64,000 nt of DNA from Coprinus comatus (GCA_034638255.1 JAWPGT010000027.1:186001-250000), one strand, 5' to 3'; counted from the stretch's first letter, positions 48,498 to 60,979 are shown. Notes: generated by a model from the letters alone, not told the origin. Translations and numbers: made by a program.

Positions 48498-49678
48498 AGT
48501 AACACACCAGTTTGAATACGTACAGATCTAGATGTTCAGCGTCTACCAGTAAATCTAGAATGCATTCTCTGGAAAGACATCTATGAATATAGATACATAG
48601 TAATGGTTCCAATATTGGGGGGCTCCACTGTGCGAGATTGCTGGAATGAGAGAGTGGATCAGATTTTCTTCAACCATTGTTGCTATTCGGGTCAGACACC
48701 CATGCGTTGATTTAGAAACACTCAGCGTGCGCTTAACATGACAAGGCCGATAGCCAATCATTGCTCGAGCGCATGTTCAGAAGCATCATAGTACTTACCA
48801 GGAGACACCATTGGGGCCATAGTAGATACATATCAATCATTCAATGTTCAAACGTTCAACAGCAACTGTCACAAAAATTACACACACACAACCTTATACA
48901 TGCTGCAGGATACAGTAGTCTTCATTGGAATACCTGGTACACGTGCCTCGGACTACCATATAGTAGTCGGTGTTCCAAACCACTCTCCAATCAGTATGGG
49001 GGATATCAATCTTCGGCGTGTAGCTTCCTTAACCGGGTAACCCAGTGTGTGTCATTTGACATGGGAATCATTTAAATTTACGCGATCCTTCTTACATTTC
49101 CAGGTTAAACGCAACTGGGATAATCTGGGATGAGTTTTCACATCATCATCGAACTCAAGCTAGATCCTTCTGTATGAAACTAAACCAACCAGCCTTGACT
49201 CTTACCAATTGGCTTTCTTACAGGTCCAAAGAGATTCACAGAAACACACACTGGCAGGGCGTACTAATGCGTGACAAATTACTGATAATACGCGCCTGAT
49301 CTTGAAAACCGATATAAGAGGTCGGCAATTATGCCAAGGCAGACGTATATTATACGTTATTTGAGAAGTGGAGTTGGTGTTGAGCGCTCAAGATTGACGC
49401 TCACTACCCGAAATTGATTAAGCGTCAATCTTGAGAAGATTGTTAGTATCAGAATTGCATTTATCACCATCTGTGTATGTGTGGATTCAACTCATCATAG
49501 GTTCAAGAACATCAAATATGCCTTCTCTTTCACGAAAGTAATCCTAATTTAGGTGAGGTTCAATTCAAGTGGAAAAGACTCTAGAAATGATACCTAAAAA
49601 ATGGTCTGAATAAATGTCCAGTTTTGATTAAGTGGGGTACGAACACAAAGCTCTGAAGCACAATATCCAGAACCGAGT
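48497..49678. other. Copy D upstream region
   Basis: No gene seen; near-identical to 29330-30480 of the partner. Contains the inverted repeat 49387-49435. Confidence 0.55.
49387..49435. repeat. Inverted repeat, 15-bp arms (second copy)
   Basis: Identical to 30214-30262: arms CTCAAGATTGACGCT and its reverse complement with a 19-base loop. Confidence 0.85.
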
Positions 49679-50655
49679 TCAATTAACATAGTAATGTATT
49701 TTCTCTTTTGAGTTCAAGATATTACATGCAGTGTGAACGACAGCAAAAAATGTGTAGTCATTCAACGGAAATGCAATGATGAGAATTTGCGGTAGTAGGG
49801 AGACAGAGGAAACACACAATACGAATATGTGAACACATACAATCAGTGACACGCTTCCCAGTATTCGGAATATCCGACAAAATATAATATTACATCTAAA
49901 ATCAAGAGACAAATGTTCTGTAAGAGAATGTAAAACATTGGATTGGAAGTAAGAGCTTGTAGTGTCAAGACGTCTAGAATTAGGAGGAGTAATGAAGGCG
50001 GAACAAGTACCCCTAGGAACAAAAGTAAAGCAGCGTTGGAGTAGTGTAGGGCTTGGCTACGAGCGATACCTTTGTGTTCATGATGTAGTTCTGTCAGCTA
50101 TAATACGTTGGAGATGAGATTGCGACGTACTAGATGTCTCATGTTTTCCTCTTTTGTTTCGCATCTTTCATCATATATGCCATGTATAAAGTCACTGATT
50201 AAAGGTCCAGACAGGCCACAGGTCTTCATCATAGCCGGGGTTTCGCAGTTATACCCGTAGGACGAACAACTGCCTCGTCGATGATGATGGATTGTAGTAG
50301 GAAAGAGTACAGGAAATGTAGTATAGAGCTTGAAAAGGTACGCCGATATTGCATTGAGTATATACTCATGCTGAATAAATGACATGACTCACGATAATGA
50401 CGCGAACTAGACCTTCCCGGGCACCATCCATCCATCCACCATCCGCTACATCATCCAGAGACCCGAATGATAGCATACACGACTTGTCTAACTGCGAGAG
50501 CCTCTGCTTGAAGATCGACACAGGAATGAGGAAAATAAATGAGCTTCGGATGTGTATCCTGCATAGAACTTGACACACGAACACAAAGTTCCAACAAGTG
50601 AACCTGCAGAGAGAGAAAGCAGACTAGGAGGCAAGAATGAGGAGGCAAGACGCTT
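49679..50655 (-). pseudogene. Multi-span membrane protein relic, copy 2 of the recent duplication
   Basis: Near-identical to 30411-31460, with the blocks SLIVCVHIFVLCVSSVSLLP (about 49800-49860), MSFIQHEYILNAISAYLFKL (50326-50385) and AVRQVVYAIIRVSG (about 50455). Small differences occur next to the SLIVCVH block, including extra bases near 49665-49685. As in the partner the pieces lie in separate frames. Confidence 0.4.
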
Positions 50656-51590
50656 GAATTCCAGAGGAAGGCCAGATCTACGTCAGAAAAAGACAGTCAG
50701 CGCGCATGGAGTGAAGCAGAAGAGTCGTCGTTGGTTATGACGTGATGAGTTGATGCATCAACAACAGGACTAAAATAGAACAATGGTCAGAACGTTGAGG
50801 ACGAAACTCAGAATGTAGGCACTGAGAATCTAGAAGCGCACTGACTGGTTTATGAGGTTCCTCCATTGGCATTGTTCTTTCGATAAGACCCTAGTACCAA
50901 GTAGTAAAGACCTGTGGTCACATTGTTCACCAACATAGATCGCGTTTTTGAACAAAATCTGGAACTGTTGCTACCTGAAGTTTCTGAGAGATGGAAACAC
51001 TGACAAGAGTATAAAGCACGTCCTTTTCATTTCTATTTTACGACTCTTTCAGTAGATTGGCCGTGTATGGTTTGGGTAACATTCCTCAGTGTGATCGGTG
51101 GATATATTTGAACTATAGTCTATTACTGTTTCAGTGCTCTCTATTCCCCCTTTCTCTTTTTGTTGCCACTCCATAGTGTAGTACGCTTACTATACTCGTG
51201 CTACTCAAGTGGTACCTCCATCACACTATGCTCCTCCCAAATCCCAAATCCAACCCTTCAGGCCTCAAACATTTATCCAACAAGCCAACCACAATACACA
51301 TAGTTTTCCTAGACTCGTAATGGCATTATACACTCGTGAGCGTAGTTGAGACAGGTCATATTGTTGGAGATAGAGCCACCCCGAAAATTACTCAAGGGTT
51401 ATAATATTCCGAGGCGAAGTCTGTGGATTTATTTGCAGTGGCCGAGGCAAGACAGAAACAGAGCATACATTAACAACTTTAGGAACCATAGAATTTTAGG
51501 AAGAATTACGAATCTTGATACAAAATGACGAAAGCACACTGTGATATTACAATCGGCCTTCTGTTCTTTTCTTTCCTGTCCAAGCACACG
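50656..51590. other. Gene-free stretch
   Basis: Counterpart of 31461-32394 in the partner; no supported gene. Confidence 0.5.
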
Positions 51591-52086
51591 TTACTTTCGC
51601 TCGACAATCTCATCATCCACTACCATATACTCATCACCATCCGAACCCCACTGATAACTGGCCTCCAACAATTCCAAGCTCTCCGTCATAACCATTCCAA
51701 TAAATTCGTTTTCTCCCATGTCACAACTATTCTCTGCAGAGCCACTAAAGGCACCTTGGCTAAGAAACGGAAATTCAAGCACATCAGTAGTAGTTGAAGT
51801 GTCCTTGTATACCTTGAGATTCTCGCGAATGTAATTCAGAGTGGATTCCATCGCTCGTAAAGTTTCCATAATTTGATAATTGTGGTGCTGGATATCAACC
51901 AGACTCTGCACGTATTAATACTCCCTCGCTTTCCATTCCTCCCGACAATGAAGGTTGTGAGTCAAAATCGTTGCGATCGTTATAGATATTTCGGCACTCC
52001 CACTGGTAGTTGGTTGAACATTTATATTCCTAAGGGGCTTGAATCATTCTTTGCCGAATATCAGGCAGGTGTTTTCCGAGTTCCTC

Positions 52087-52123
<37 letters not shown>

Positions 52124-53168
52124 TCGAGTTCGACGACCTGTGGAAGTCGTAATAGTTTGAGTATTGTGTAGAAGGTTGCTACGAATACGCTTGGATGCTC
52201 TGCGTGACCCGACGGCTTCAACATCGGTTTCTGTGACTAAATCTTCACTTGTGATTTTTGAGGTTGATGCATCACCAGTTTGAGGTGCGGGTCTCTTCTG
52301 ACCTACACAAGCGAGCCTGATATTTTGACTTGAGTCGGATTCACCATCACCATTGTATTCTGATTCATCTTCATCAGGTTCAACTTTGGCAAAAAATGAG
52401 AACTGCGTCAGAATGAGAGAAATGTGAAAGATGACAAACATGATAATATTGGTGTCGGTCTCTTTTTCTTCCTCCGTGACCATTCCCATATTCCATTCTA
52501 TCAACACCCTTTCCTTTTGAGGTCACAGCAACCAGGATCGCCATCGCCATATTTGTAGTAGTATGAGCCTGAGCAGACCACGGTGGCAATCCAACATGAC
52601 TAACACGAACACCACTTCCTCTAGGAGGAACAAGTTTCACAAAATAATCATACTCCTTTTCCTCCAATCCCAATTTCTCCATAATCACCCTCTTTCTGAA
52701 AGCTTTCGTACGTGAACCTGGTTGGATAGTACATGACTCGCAAATCTAGAAAAATAAAAATAAAACAAAATTCAATGGCAGTATCGGAAAGAGCGTGTCA
52801 GAAATTTCACTTACATATTCCGGATCTCCGTTATTCAACCCCTTCAACCACGCCTTAGAACTCTTTTGGAACTTGGAATCCATACGCCCAAAACGGTAAC
52901 CTCTGTCCAAATACCCCGACACTGAAACTCGATTTCGAATCTCACTGTTGTCAATGTCAAGTTGATACACTGACTGGTCACTACTTGCCGCTTTAGACTC
53001 GTCAACCATGGCTTCATGAACACTCGAATCAGTTGTGACTGGTGGATGAACAGGATCAAGGACAGATGGAGGAGGAAGAATAAGTGGTAGTGACATCCTA
53101 TCCTCCCCATTGGTCGATTTAGATGGATTCATGGGAGTTGTAGTAGACAAGAGATAGGCCAGATCCAT
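51591..53168 (-). CDS. Zinc-cluster-like family protein, duplicated copy 2 (exon 1 intact, cysteine cluster shortened)
   Basis: Exon 1 is 52815-53168: 118 codons from MDLAYLLSTTTPMNPS to GLNNGDPEY at a GTAAGT donor. Exon 2 starts at 52745 (ICESCTIQPGS) and continues RTKAFRKRVIMEKLGLEEKE, LVPPRGSGVRVSHVGLPPWS and KGKGVDRMEYGNGHGGRK. A deletion of about 66 bp has removed the third to sixth cysteines found in the 33.5- and 41.8-kb copies. A frame change near 52450 precedes an acidic region (EPDEDESEYNGDGESDSSQN), a basic RRASKRIRSNL stretch and 12 consecutive Thr. The last exon (51591-51911) ends GSDGDEYMVVDDEIVERK. Family role unknown; a nuclear DNA-binding protein is one possibility from the cysteines of its relatives. 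May be a pseudogene. Confidence 0.45.
52088..52123. repeat. (AGT)12 microsatellite encoding poly-Thr
   Basis: Twelve AGT triplets on the plus strand, ACT (Thr) on the coding minus strand. The partner at about 32895 has only a few interrupted triplets. Confidence 0.95.
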
Positions 53169-53643
53169 GAATACCGAAGACGAAGGAAAAGATAATAGGA
53201 CTGAGTAAAGGAGCGAGAGTCAAGGGACGTGATGGATACTACAGAGAGAAAGAGAGAAAGAGAAAGAGAGGGAGAATGAGGTTGAATATATCAAGTCCTT
53301 TCGGACCGGTACTAGAACCTCAAGAGATCCTCAAACTCTCAAGAAGAAAAGTAAACAAAGCAACCGTGACTGCGCAGCGGAGACTTGTGCCACGTTTCAG
53401 TAGGATTTAACTTTCTTGGAATGATATCCGTTGAAACGTTGTTGACCACATGTCATGAATAACCCGCATATCTGATGACTCCTCTGCAAAATTTGGCAAA
53501 GGAAAAGAAACTCACGGCAATCCTGTCTGCAGAAAGAGTTTTGTACGTGTTGGGGCTGCGAGATCAAGGATTCAGGACCACAATTTCTCGTTAAAGCCAG
53601 ATAGGCGACAGTCAGGTCTTCATCGTAGTTAGGTGTTGAATGA
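53169..53643. other. Upstream flank of the zinc-cluster-like gene
   Basis: Counterpart of 34031-34505: GA-rich run near 53240-53270 and the CTGCGCAGCGGAGAC block at about 53370. No gene seen. Confidence 0.5.
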
Positions 53644-54008
53644 TCACTGATGATTATAGGTTGGGTAGAAGGTGAAAAGGTAAGCTGTTATGTTGAGGAT
53701 ATACATTGAGATGATATGACTCACATTAGTCTTCCCTAGCCATACGGTATCTATCGACAATGTGCCAGAGACCTGAATGACCACATGCACGACCAGCCTA
53801 AGCCAAGCTCCGATTGAGGACGGACATAGGAATGGTGAAGAGGATGCTGAGGGTACATTTGAGCTTCTGATCTGCGTCTCTGAGCCTGAAGAGCAGTATA
53901 AATCCGAAGTTGTCCAAGCGATGACTGCACAAGTATGGTTCTGTATAGAGACTGGCAGGCTGGTAACCAAGAGCTCATGAGGAAGATAGCCAGCACAGAT
54001 CAAGTGAA
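53644..54008 (-). pseudogene. Membrane-protein family fragment
   Basis: Near-identical to 34506-34870, with RLVVHVVIQVSGTLSIDTVW and SMYILNITAYLFTFYPTY. Ends at the right border of the segmental duplication. Confidence 0.4.
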
Positions 54009-54129
54009 GTAGAGCGTAGCAGGGAGAGAAGTCGTCCTCGCAGACGTGATGGGATGATGAATAGTGACGTATTTAGGTTCATCTTTTGTATGTTCGGTTT
54101 TGCTCCATTGTCTATGATAAATCACAGAG

Positions 54130-54310
54130 ATCCTTTGTTAAAGCTTCGGCTTTTTGTTCAAATCTTTCCATCTTGCTGCATCTGCTGCTTCATCAACGAC
54201 CTTCAGCTTCTATGGATCTATATCTCAAAATTTGATAATAATATACATTAAATAGTTTCACTTACAGGATCTATACCTTCAAATGCTATTTTCCTAGTGT
54301 CAATAATTAT
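54130..54310 (-). pseudogene. DUF6535 5' stub (B-like), exons 1-2 only
   Basis: Exon 1 is 54266-54310 (IIDTRKIAFEGIDP after the first codon) with the start codon changed to ATA; exon 2 begins at 54209 (KLKVVDEAADAARW) and is cut off at about 54130. It matches copy B (21.43-21.6 kb) and is joined on its left to a piece of family Y. No downstream exons follow. Confidence 0.75.
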
Positions 54311-55400
54311 TCATATAAATCAGGAAAACAAAACTGTTTTGAATTTGTCAAGATACATTGATTCGCATTGAAGCAAAGCATCACTCACCTCACGATGACT
54401 CATAGAGCTTTGAAATGTATAGTATTATTTTTGGTGAGAGGGTATTGGATGTTGAGGAAGAAGGAGTAATTCGTTAACACTGTGGTGGTCAACTTCAACG
54501 TCAACGTTCAGTACTCAGTCTACCTATACCAAGTAACAGGCCCCTCGAACACAAACACGTGTACAGCATTGTGCTGTTCAGCGTCTATTTAATTTACTAT
54601 TAATAGCATGTTCTTCGAAAGATCTATTTCGGCACTACTTTAGTTCTAAGAGTAAAACCTGACCAAACTGCCTGTAAGTGTGGGTCAGAGGATGAATATG
54701 CATTGTGAAGAAGATACTCATACTACTACTAAGGGGTTGCACCAATTGTGTCCCTGGAGGCTGCCTATGATTCAGGCAAGACGTAGATAGAGCATTTCTT
54801 GTTTTGAACATGCTGACAGCGCATGTGTAGATCATAGCTAATTACAGTTTAGACACCCTATTACTGTGACCGAGAGCTTGTGGTGCTGTACCGCACTTTG
54901 ATTGTGGCTTCCAGCCGATAACATAGCCATGCACGGGCTTGCACATCATCACCGAACCTAATCTTGATGCGTGAAACATATTTCGTCGTCTCCTACCAAA
55001 GGCGTTAAATAGCCTGGTCCGAGAGTCTTCTTGGCTCTTACTAACATGAATATATGTATATATAATAGTGATTTGTTTTCAAGTCCCAACACTGAGTCTG
55101 TAAGCAATGTGTACGCGACAAAACAAATTACCTGAACCACCTTCTCGGGATTGGCGCTTAACCAACTGTGGGTACATAGTCAGCATCAATCCCAAACGTT
55201 CAGCAGTTACCACTTCTCCGACCCTACAGTGTAATGCGTATGTCTCGACATCATCTGCGAGTCTTCCATCTGCTGTTTAGGACCAGTTAAGCAAAGTCCA
55301 AACACCACAGATGGGAACTATGCAAACAAGTAGTATGCACATGTCCCGAACACGTGCATATATTGACATACAATAGGCGGTGGTTTATGATAATTAATTA
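54311..55400. other. Second copy of the copy B upstream region
   Basis: Homologous to 21616-22630, with an extra piece of about 45 bp near 54628-54672 and scattered differences. No gene seen. Confidence 0.6.
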
Positions 55401-55479
55401 ATCATTAGCAGTTGGCCAGAAAAAGGTTTTCGTTTCGAGAGGTAAGTCTGAGAATGATGTAATCGAGAGAAAGTTGATC

Positions 55480-56530
55480 GTCATTGAAATATTGACCCCA
55501 TGTATGTGATTGATCGTATGACTATTGTGTACAGGCTACAGGTCCTCATCGTAGGTAGGCATTAGTGTAGAGGCACAACGGTTTCGTTGGAAGTGGTGGG
55601 TGGATTGAAATGAAAGGTAATTATTAATTGAGCTAGATTGAAAAGGTAACATCGATATCGTAGACACAAGCTGTATGATATGACTCACAATGATGATGCA
55701 CTAGGACTCCCTAACCACAACGCATCCATTCGCCGTGTCTTCACTAGACCTCAGTACAGCATACACGACTAAGAGAGAGAAATTTGGGTTGAAGTCAGAC
55801 ACAGGAATGAAGAAACGAACGCCTAGAAAGTTGCTTTTTGAGCCTCGGATTTTCATCCTATTATGCTTGGAAAGTTGCATATATGTTGCGTATGAAAGTC
55901 CGGAAAAGTATACACCTGCAGAAAGATGTGGCAGGTTGGCAGCCGAGAGTAAGAAGGTAAGACATTCAGGAGGAACACCGGAAATAGATACCCAGAGCGG
56001 ATTGAGTAAAGTGGTAGAGTAGGTGTTGGGATGTGAGTGGTTGTCATAACGGCACCCTCTTCGCTTGTTCTACCTGTGAACAAGCCCGGAGAGCAGAAGC
56101 CTAGCAGAAGCACATTAGACAACGAACTAATAATGCCTTACTGCCCCGAACGTATGAATATGCCGACATGAGTACTGAGTGGCACAGAATCCATTCAGGT
56201 GAATAGTTGATAGAGATGCCAATTACCGTCCTTCGTCTTTCCATCCTTTGACCGAACACTCCTCTGTCCTCATTGCGTTTCTGGATCTTCCCTAGACAGG
56301 TGCAACGATATACCCATTTTCTCTTTTTTCTTCTTTTCTCTACTGCGATCGGAGCAGTGGAGTGCCAAGTTTGGGTCATTTGTAAACCTTGAGATGTCAT
56401 AACAGTCAAGGTATAATTTAACGATGACCCACGGCACCAAAAACACTAGATTGTAGGAGTGCGATTTCAAGTACTGATCTTGAGATATTGATATCCCATC
56501 AACTGGCCAGATCCATTCCGCCGGTGTCAT
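55480..56530 (-). pseudogene. Membrane-protein family relic (weak)
   Basis: The stretch at 55660-56030 has the order of blocks seen upstream of the 31-kb relic (CCCTAACCACAACGC, then CATACACGAC). Minus-strand frames at 56101-56530 include LVFLVPWVIVKLYLDC. Broken; assignment is by position and short similarity. Confidence 0.25.
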
Positions 56531-57634
56531 ATAACACGTTCAAGAACTTTTTCTCTTCTTTGGCATGAGTATTGACAGTAGAGTTGGTGTTAGATGAATG
56601 AAATTAGGAATTTTGGGAAGACATGGATAGAATGATGGGAGAATTGAAGTTCATTTGTGATATGTTGATCGTTTTGAAGCGGGATCGGCAGATATTTCTC
56701 TGTCAGAAAACCGTGTTTTCCTTCATTGTGTCCAATATTTCATCAAATATGCCCGATATACGCTTCAGTTTCTCATTAAAGTTGTTAATCAAGGCCTAAA
56801 CAGACCACAGGTCTTCATCATAGCCAGGATTTCGTTGATGAACAAGTGTCTCGTCGGCAATGATGGATTGTAAAACCGATCTTTATGTCGACTTTAGCAC
56901 CATGACTCACAATAATACGCGCACTAGCCCTTCCAACCGCCATGTATCCATCCACTACCTATCACGACATCCAGAGACATAAATGATAACCATAGACGAC
57001 CTGTAGTATGCTCCCAATGTCCATCCAATGCTTGGAAAGCGCCCTGCGAGTATGGGAATGTTCCAAGTGAACCTGAGAGACGTGACAGACTAGTGGCCAA
57101 GAGTTAGGGTCCAAGGCGTGTGGATTCAAGAAGGCCAAGTCTACGTCAGAAACAGACAGCCAGAGCAGATCAAGTGAAGTAGAGGATTAACAGTGTTGGG
57201 ATGTGAGAGAGGGTTGTGGTTATGACGTGATGGGTTGATGTGTCAACAACCCTGGACAACGGATTAAAATAGAACGTCGAGGAAATGTAGGCTTCAAAAT
57301 TACTGAAAATCTAGAAGCACACTTACATGTTTACAGAACTATGTTTCCTCATTTCAGAAATCCTCTCAATCATAGTCTAGCAGGGCCACATTCTTTTCAA
57401 ACTGCCATTCGTCTAGTAATATCTACAACATAAATTGCGATTCACATCCACAACTTATCAAGACATATCTAAAATAGAACCCGCCTGAAACTTCTTAAGG
57501 GTTATGTATATGTGGATCTATACGCAGCGGAAACAGAGTTTACATTAAATTCACAGTTCAGGAAGAATCTCGAATGCTAATGTTACAAAATAACGAAAGT
57601 ACATGATATGTTTCTTTTCTCGTTCGTATGCACA
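56531..57634. other. Mixed relic sequence without a gene
   Basis: Fragments resembling the membrane-protein relic recur at 56740-57080 (TCATCATAGCCAGGATTTCG-type string near 56815), then upstream flank of the next zinc-cluster-like copy. No usable frame. Confidence 0.35.
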
Positions 57635-58880
57635 CTACTTTCGCTCGATGATCTCATCATCTACTACCATATACTCATCACCATCCGAACCCCACTGATA
57701 ACTGGCCTCCAACAATTCCAAGCCCTCCGTCGTAACCATTCCAATAAACTTGTTTTCTCCCATATCACGACTATTCTCTGAAGAGCCACTAAAGACACCT
57801 TGGCCAAGAAACGGAGATTCAAGCACATCAGTAATAGTTGAAGTGTCCTTGTATACTTTGAGACTCTCGTGAATATAATTCAGAGTGGATTCCATCGCTC
57901 GTAAAGTTTCCATAATTTGATGATTGTGGTGCTGGATACCAACCACAGACTCTGTACATTGTAATTCACCCATCCCATCCATTCCTCCCAACAACAAAGG
58001 TTGTGAATCAAAATCGTTGCCATCATTATGAGATATTTCGGTACTCCCACTGGTAGTTGGTTGAACATTTATATTCCTGAGAGGGGCTTGAATCGTCCTT
58101 GCCGAATACCAGGTGGGTGTCTTCCGAGTTCCTCGAGCAGTAGTAGATCGAGTTCGACGACCTGTGGAAGTCGTAATAGTTTGGATTTTGTGTTGAAGGT
58201 TGCTACGAATTCATTTAGATGCTCTGCGAGATTCGATGACTTCGGCATCAATTTCTGTGACTAAATATTCACCCCTAATTTTTAAGGTTGATGCATCACC
58301 AGTATGGGTAGAGTTTTTAGGAGCGGGTCTCTTCTGACCTGCACAAGTCAACTTGATATTTTGATTTGAGTCGGATTCACCATCACTCTCGTACTTTGAT
58401 TCATCTTCATCGGGTTCAACTTTTGACAAAAAATGAGAACTGCGTCAGAATGAGAGAAATATGAAAGACGACGAACGTGATAATATCGGTGTCAGTCTCT
58501 CTTTTCTTCCTCTGTGACCATTCCCATATTCCATTCTATCAACACCCTTTCCTTTTGAGGTTACAGCAACTAGACTCGCCATCATCATATTAGTAGTAAT
58601 ATGAGCCTGGGTAGACCACGCTGGCGATCCGACATGACTAACACGAATACCACTTCCTCTAGGAGGAACAAGCTTCACGAGATAATTATACTCAGTTTCC
58701 TCCAACCTCAAATTCTCCATAATCACTCGCTTTCTAAAATCACTTATACGTGAACAAACACGATGTCGTTCAAAATATAATTGGCGTCGTATATGTTCAC
58801 GATGACATCCAACTCCATAAACCTGGTTGGATCGCGCATGACTCGCAAATCTAGACATAAAGAAAACAAAATTCAGTGAC
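57635..58880 (-). pseudogene. Zinc-cluster-like family relic
   Basis: Last exon 57635-57997 is open (MESTLNYIHESLKVYKD, GSDGDEYMVVDDEIIERK). The middle (58211-58429) reads SKVEPDEDESKYESDGESDS and LTCAGQKRPAPK. At 58510-58740 are MENLRLEETEYNYLVKLVPP and KGKGVDRMEYGNGHRGRKER. Upstream the cysteine region (about 58745-58855) is decayed (HREHIRRQLYFERHRVCSRI). Exon 1 is missing: 58920 onward jumps to a piece of another copy. Confidence 0.5.
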
Positions 58881-58919
58881 AACATCGGAAAGGAGAGTGT
58901 CAGGAAATTTCACTTACAT

Positions 58920-60060
58920 ATCCCGGATCTCCTTTATTCAACCCCTTTGCTTTCCGAGTTCCTTGAGTAGTGGAAGTCGTAATAGTCGGATGATTGTGTT
59001 GAAGGTTTCCACGAATACATTTGGATGCTCTATGACACCCGATGACTTCGATATCGGCTTCTGTGATTAAAATTTCACCACTGATTAATATTTTTGAAGT
59101 TGATGGGTCGCCGGAATGGATAAGGTCTTCAGGAGCAAGTCTTTGATTTTCTTTATCAGAGTCGGATTCACCATCATCGTCTTATTCATCTTTTGAACGA
59201 GAATGAGAAATGTGAACCTGACGGACTTGATAACGTGGTGTGTTGCTTCTGTTCTTTCTCCTCTACGACCATTCCCACTTCCATTTCCATTCTGATATTC
59301 CTTTCTATCAACACCCTCCCCTTTCCTCCTGGATCTCTTCGTCAAAGGTAAATTTGAATCTTCAACAATTGAAATTTGCTACCTTCGTAGGAGAGCGTAG
59401 TCGCAATCAAACTCGCCCCAGCCAAACCTCCAATTTTCCATGAATCCCAGTACAAGAGTGAGTAGCATGGACGCCACTTCCTCTTGGAGGAACAAGCTTC
59501 ACGAGATCATCATAGTCGTTATCCTTTGACTCCAATTTCTCCATAATCACTCACTATCTGAACTGTTTTGTGCGTGAACAAGTACAACGCGATACAATAC
59601 ATGATTGTCGCTGCATACCTTTATGATTACACCCGGCTCTGGAACCTGTTTGGATCGTGTAGGACTCGCGAATCTAGAAATAGAAGATAAAACAAAGTGT
59701 AGTGACAGCGTCGGAAGAGGGCTTGTCGAGAAAATTCACTTACATGTCCCACATACATCCCTTCAAATTTCAGCCATACCGAGTCCAGTTTATAAAACGC
59801 CATGCAAACATCCGACACTAAAATTCAATCTCAAGTCTCACTTGCCGTCAATGTTGAGCTGACACATTGACTGATCGTGATGATTTGCAGCTTCAGACTC
59901 ATCAATGGCGTCCTGCATATGCGACTGGTGGATGAACAGGACCAAGGACAGGGACAGGTAACGGAGGAGAAAGAAGTGGTAGTGACATCCTATCCTCCCC
60001 ATTGGTCGATCAAGATTGATCCGTAGGTGTACTGAGCGAGGGATAGGGTGGATCCATGAA
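58920..60060 (-). pseudogene. Second zinc-cluster-like relic in tandem
   Basis: Frames at 59085-59345 give KRSRRKGEGVDRKEYQNGNG; the cysteine region lies near 59570-59670 and exon 1 remnants run to about 60057 (ATG GAT CCA near the right end). It directly follows the previous relic, so two copies are fused head to tail with the intervening exons lost. Confidence 0.45.
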
Positions 60061-60578
60061 TAACGGAGACAAAAGAGAAGACAATATGACTGAGCGAACG
60101 AGTAAGAGGCAAGGAAAGTGGTGGACGGTGCAGGGAGAGAGAGAAAGAGAAATAGAGGAAGTTGAGAGCCAAAAGACGGTTGATTATACCAAGTCTTTTC
60201 AAACCGGTTCTAGAACCTCAAAAAGACCCTTGAATGCAGAATAAATAAAAACTAAACAAAGCAATTGTGACTGCGCAGCGGAGACACACACCACGTTAAG
60301 TAGGATTAAAGTTTCTTGGAATGATATCCGTTGAAACGTTGTTGACCACATGTTCTGAACCTAAATATCTGATGACTCCTCTGTAAAATTTGGCAAAGGA
60401 GAAGAAACCCACAGCAATGTTGTCCGCAGAAAGAGTCTTGTGTGCGTTAGGACCTGCGAGATCAAGGATTTAGGACCACAATTTCTTGTTAAAACCAGAT
60501 AGGCGACAGCCTAAGATCTTCATCGCAGTTAGGTGTTTGTGGAGAGGAATGACAATCTCATTGACAGTGATCAATCAA
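60061..60578. other. Upstream flank with repeated block
   Basis: GA-rich run (60134-60160), then the CTGCGCAGCGGAGAC block at 60272 shared with 34.2, 42.5 and 53.4 kb. No gene seen. Confidence 0.5.
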
Positions 60579-60900
60579 TCACTGATAATTATAGACTGAG
60601 TCGGGGGTGAAAAGGTAAGCTGTCACGGTATATACATTGAGATGATATGACTCACACGTCCTTCTTAAACCACCTGCATCCATCCACGATACACCATAGA
60701 TCTGAATGACTCCATACACGACCAGTCTAAGCCAAGGTTGAACGTTGAGGACAGACACAAGAATGGTGGAGGGCGCTTCGTCCAGGCTGAGCCTGAAGAG
60801 TAGTATCAATCTGAAGACATGTAGGAATTGTTTAAGCGAGTGACTGCACAAGTATGGTTCTGTAGAGAGACTGGCAGGCTGGTAACTAAGAGCTCAGGAC
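60579..60900 (-). pseudogene. Membrane-protein family fragment
   Basis: Minus-strand frame with WLRLVVYGVIQIYGVSWMDA and YTVTAYLFTPDSVYNYQ, the counterpart of 34506-34870. Confidence 0.4.
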
Positions 60901-60979
60901 AAACATAGGTCGAGTGCTCAGTGAAGTAGGGAGAGAGAAGTCGTCATCGACTGACGTGATGGGATGATGAACAGTGACG

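Larger units (their letters stand above)
46450..54069. repeat. Segmental duplication, second copy (partner 28000-34932)
   Basis: Includes most of DUF6535 copy D exon 3, its promoter, the membrane-protein relic, the zinc-cluster-like gene and the membrane fragment at 53.6-54.0 kb. Longer than the partner mainly because of the 727-bp element at 47770-48496. Confidence 0.85.

Noticed and set aside
28000..54069. Direct repeats as LTRs of a retrotransposon
   Set aside because: No reverse transcriptase, integrase or primer-binding site between them; the repeats contain several gene relics and the spacing is about 18 kb.
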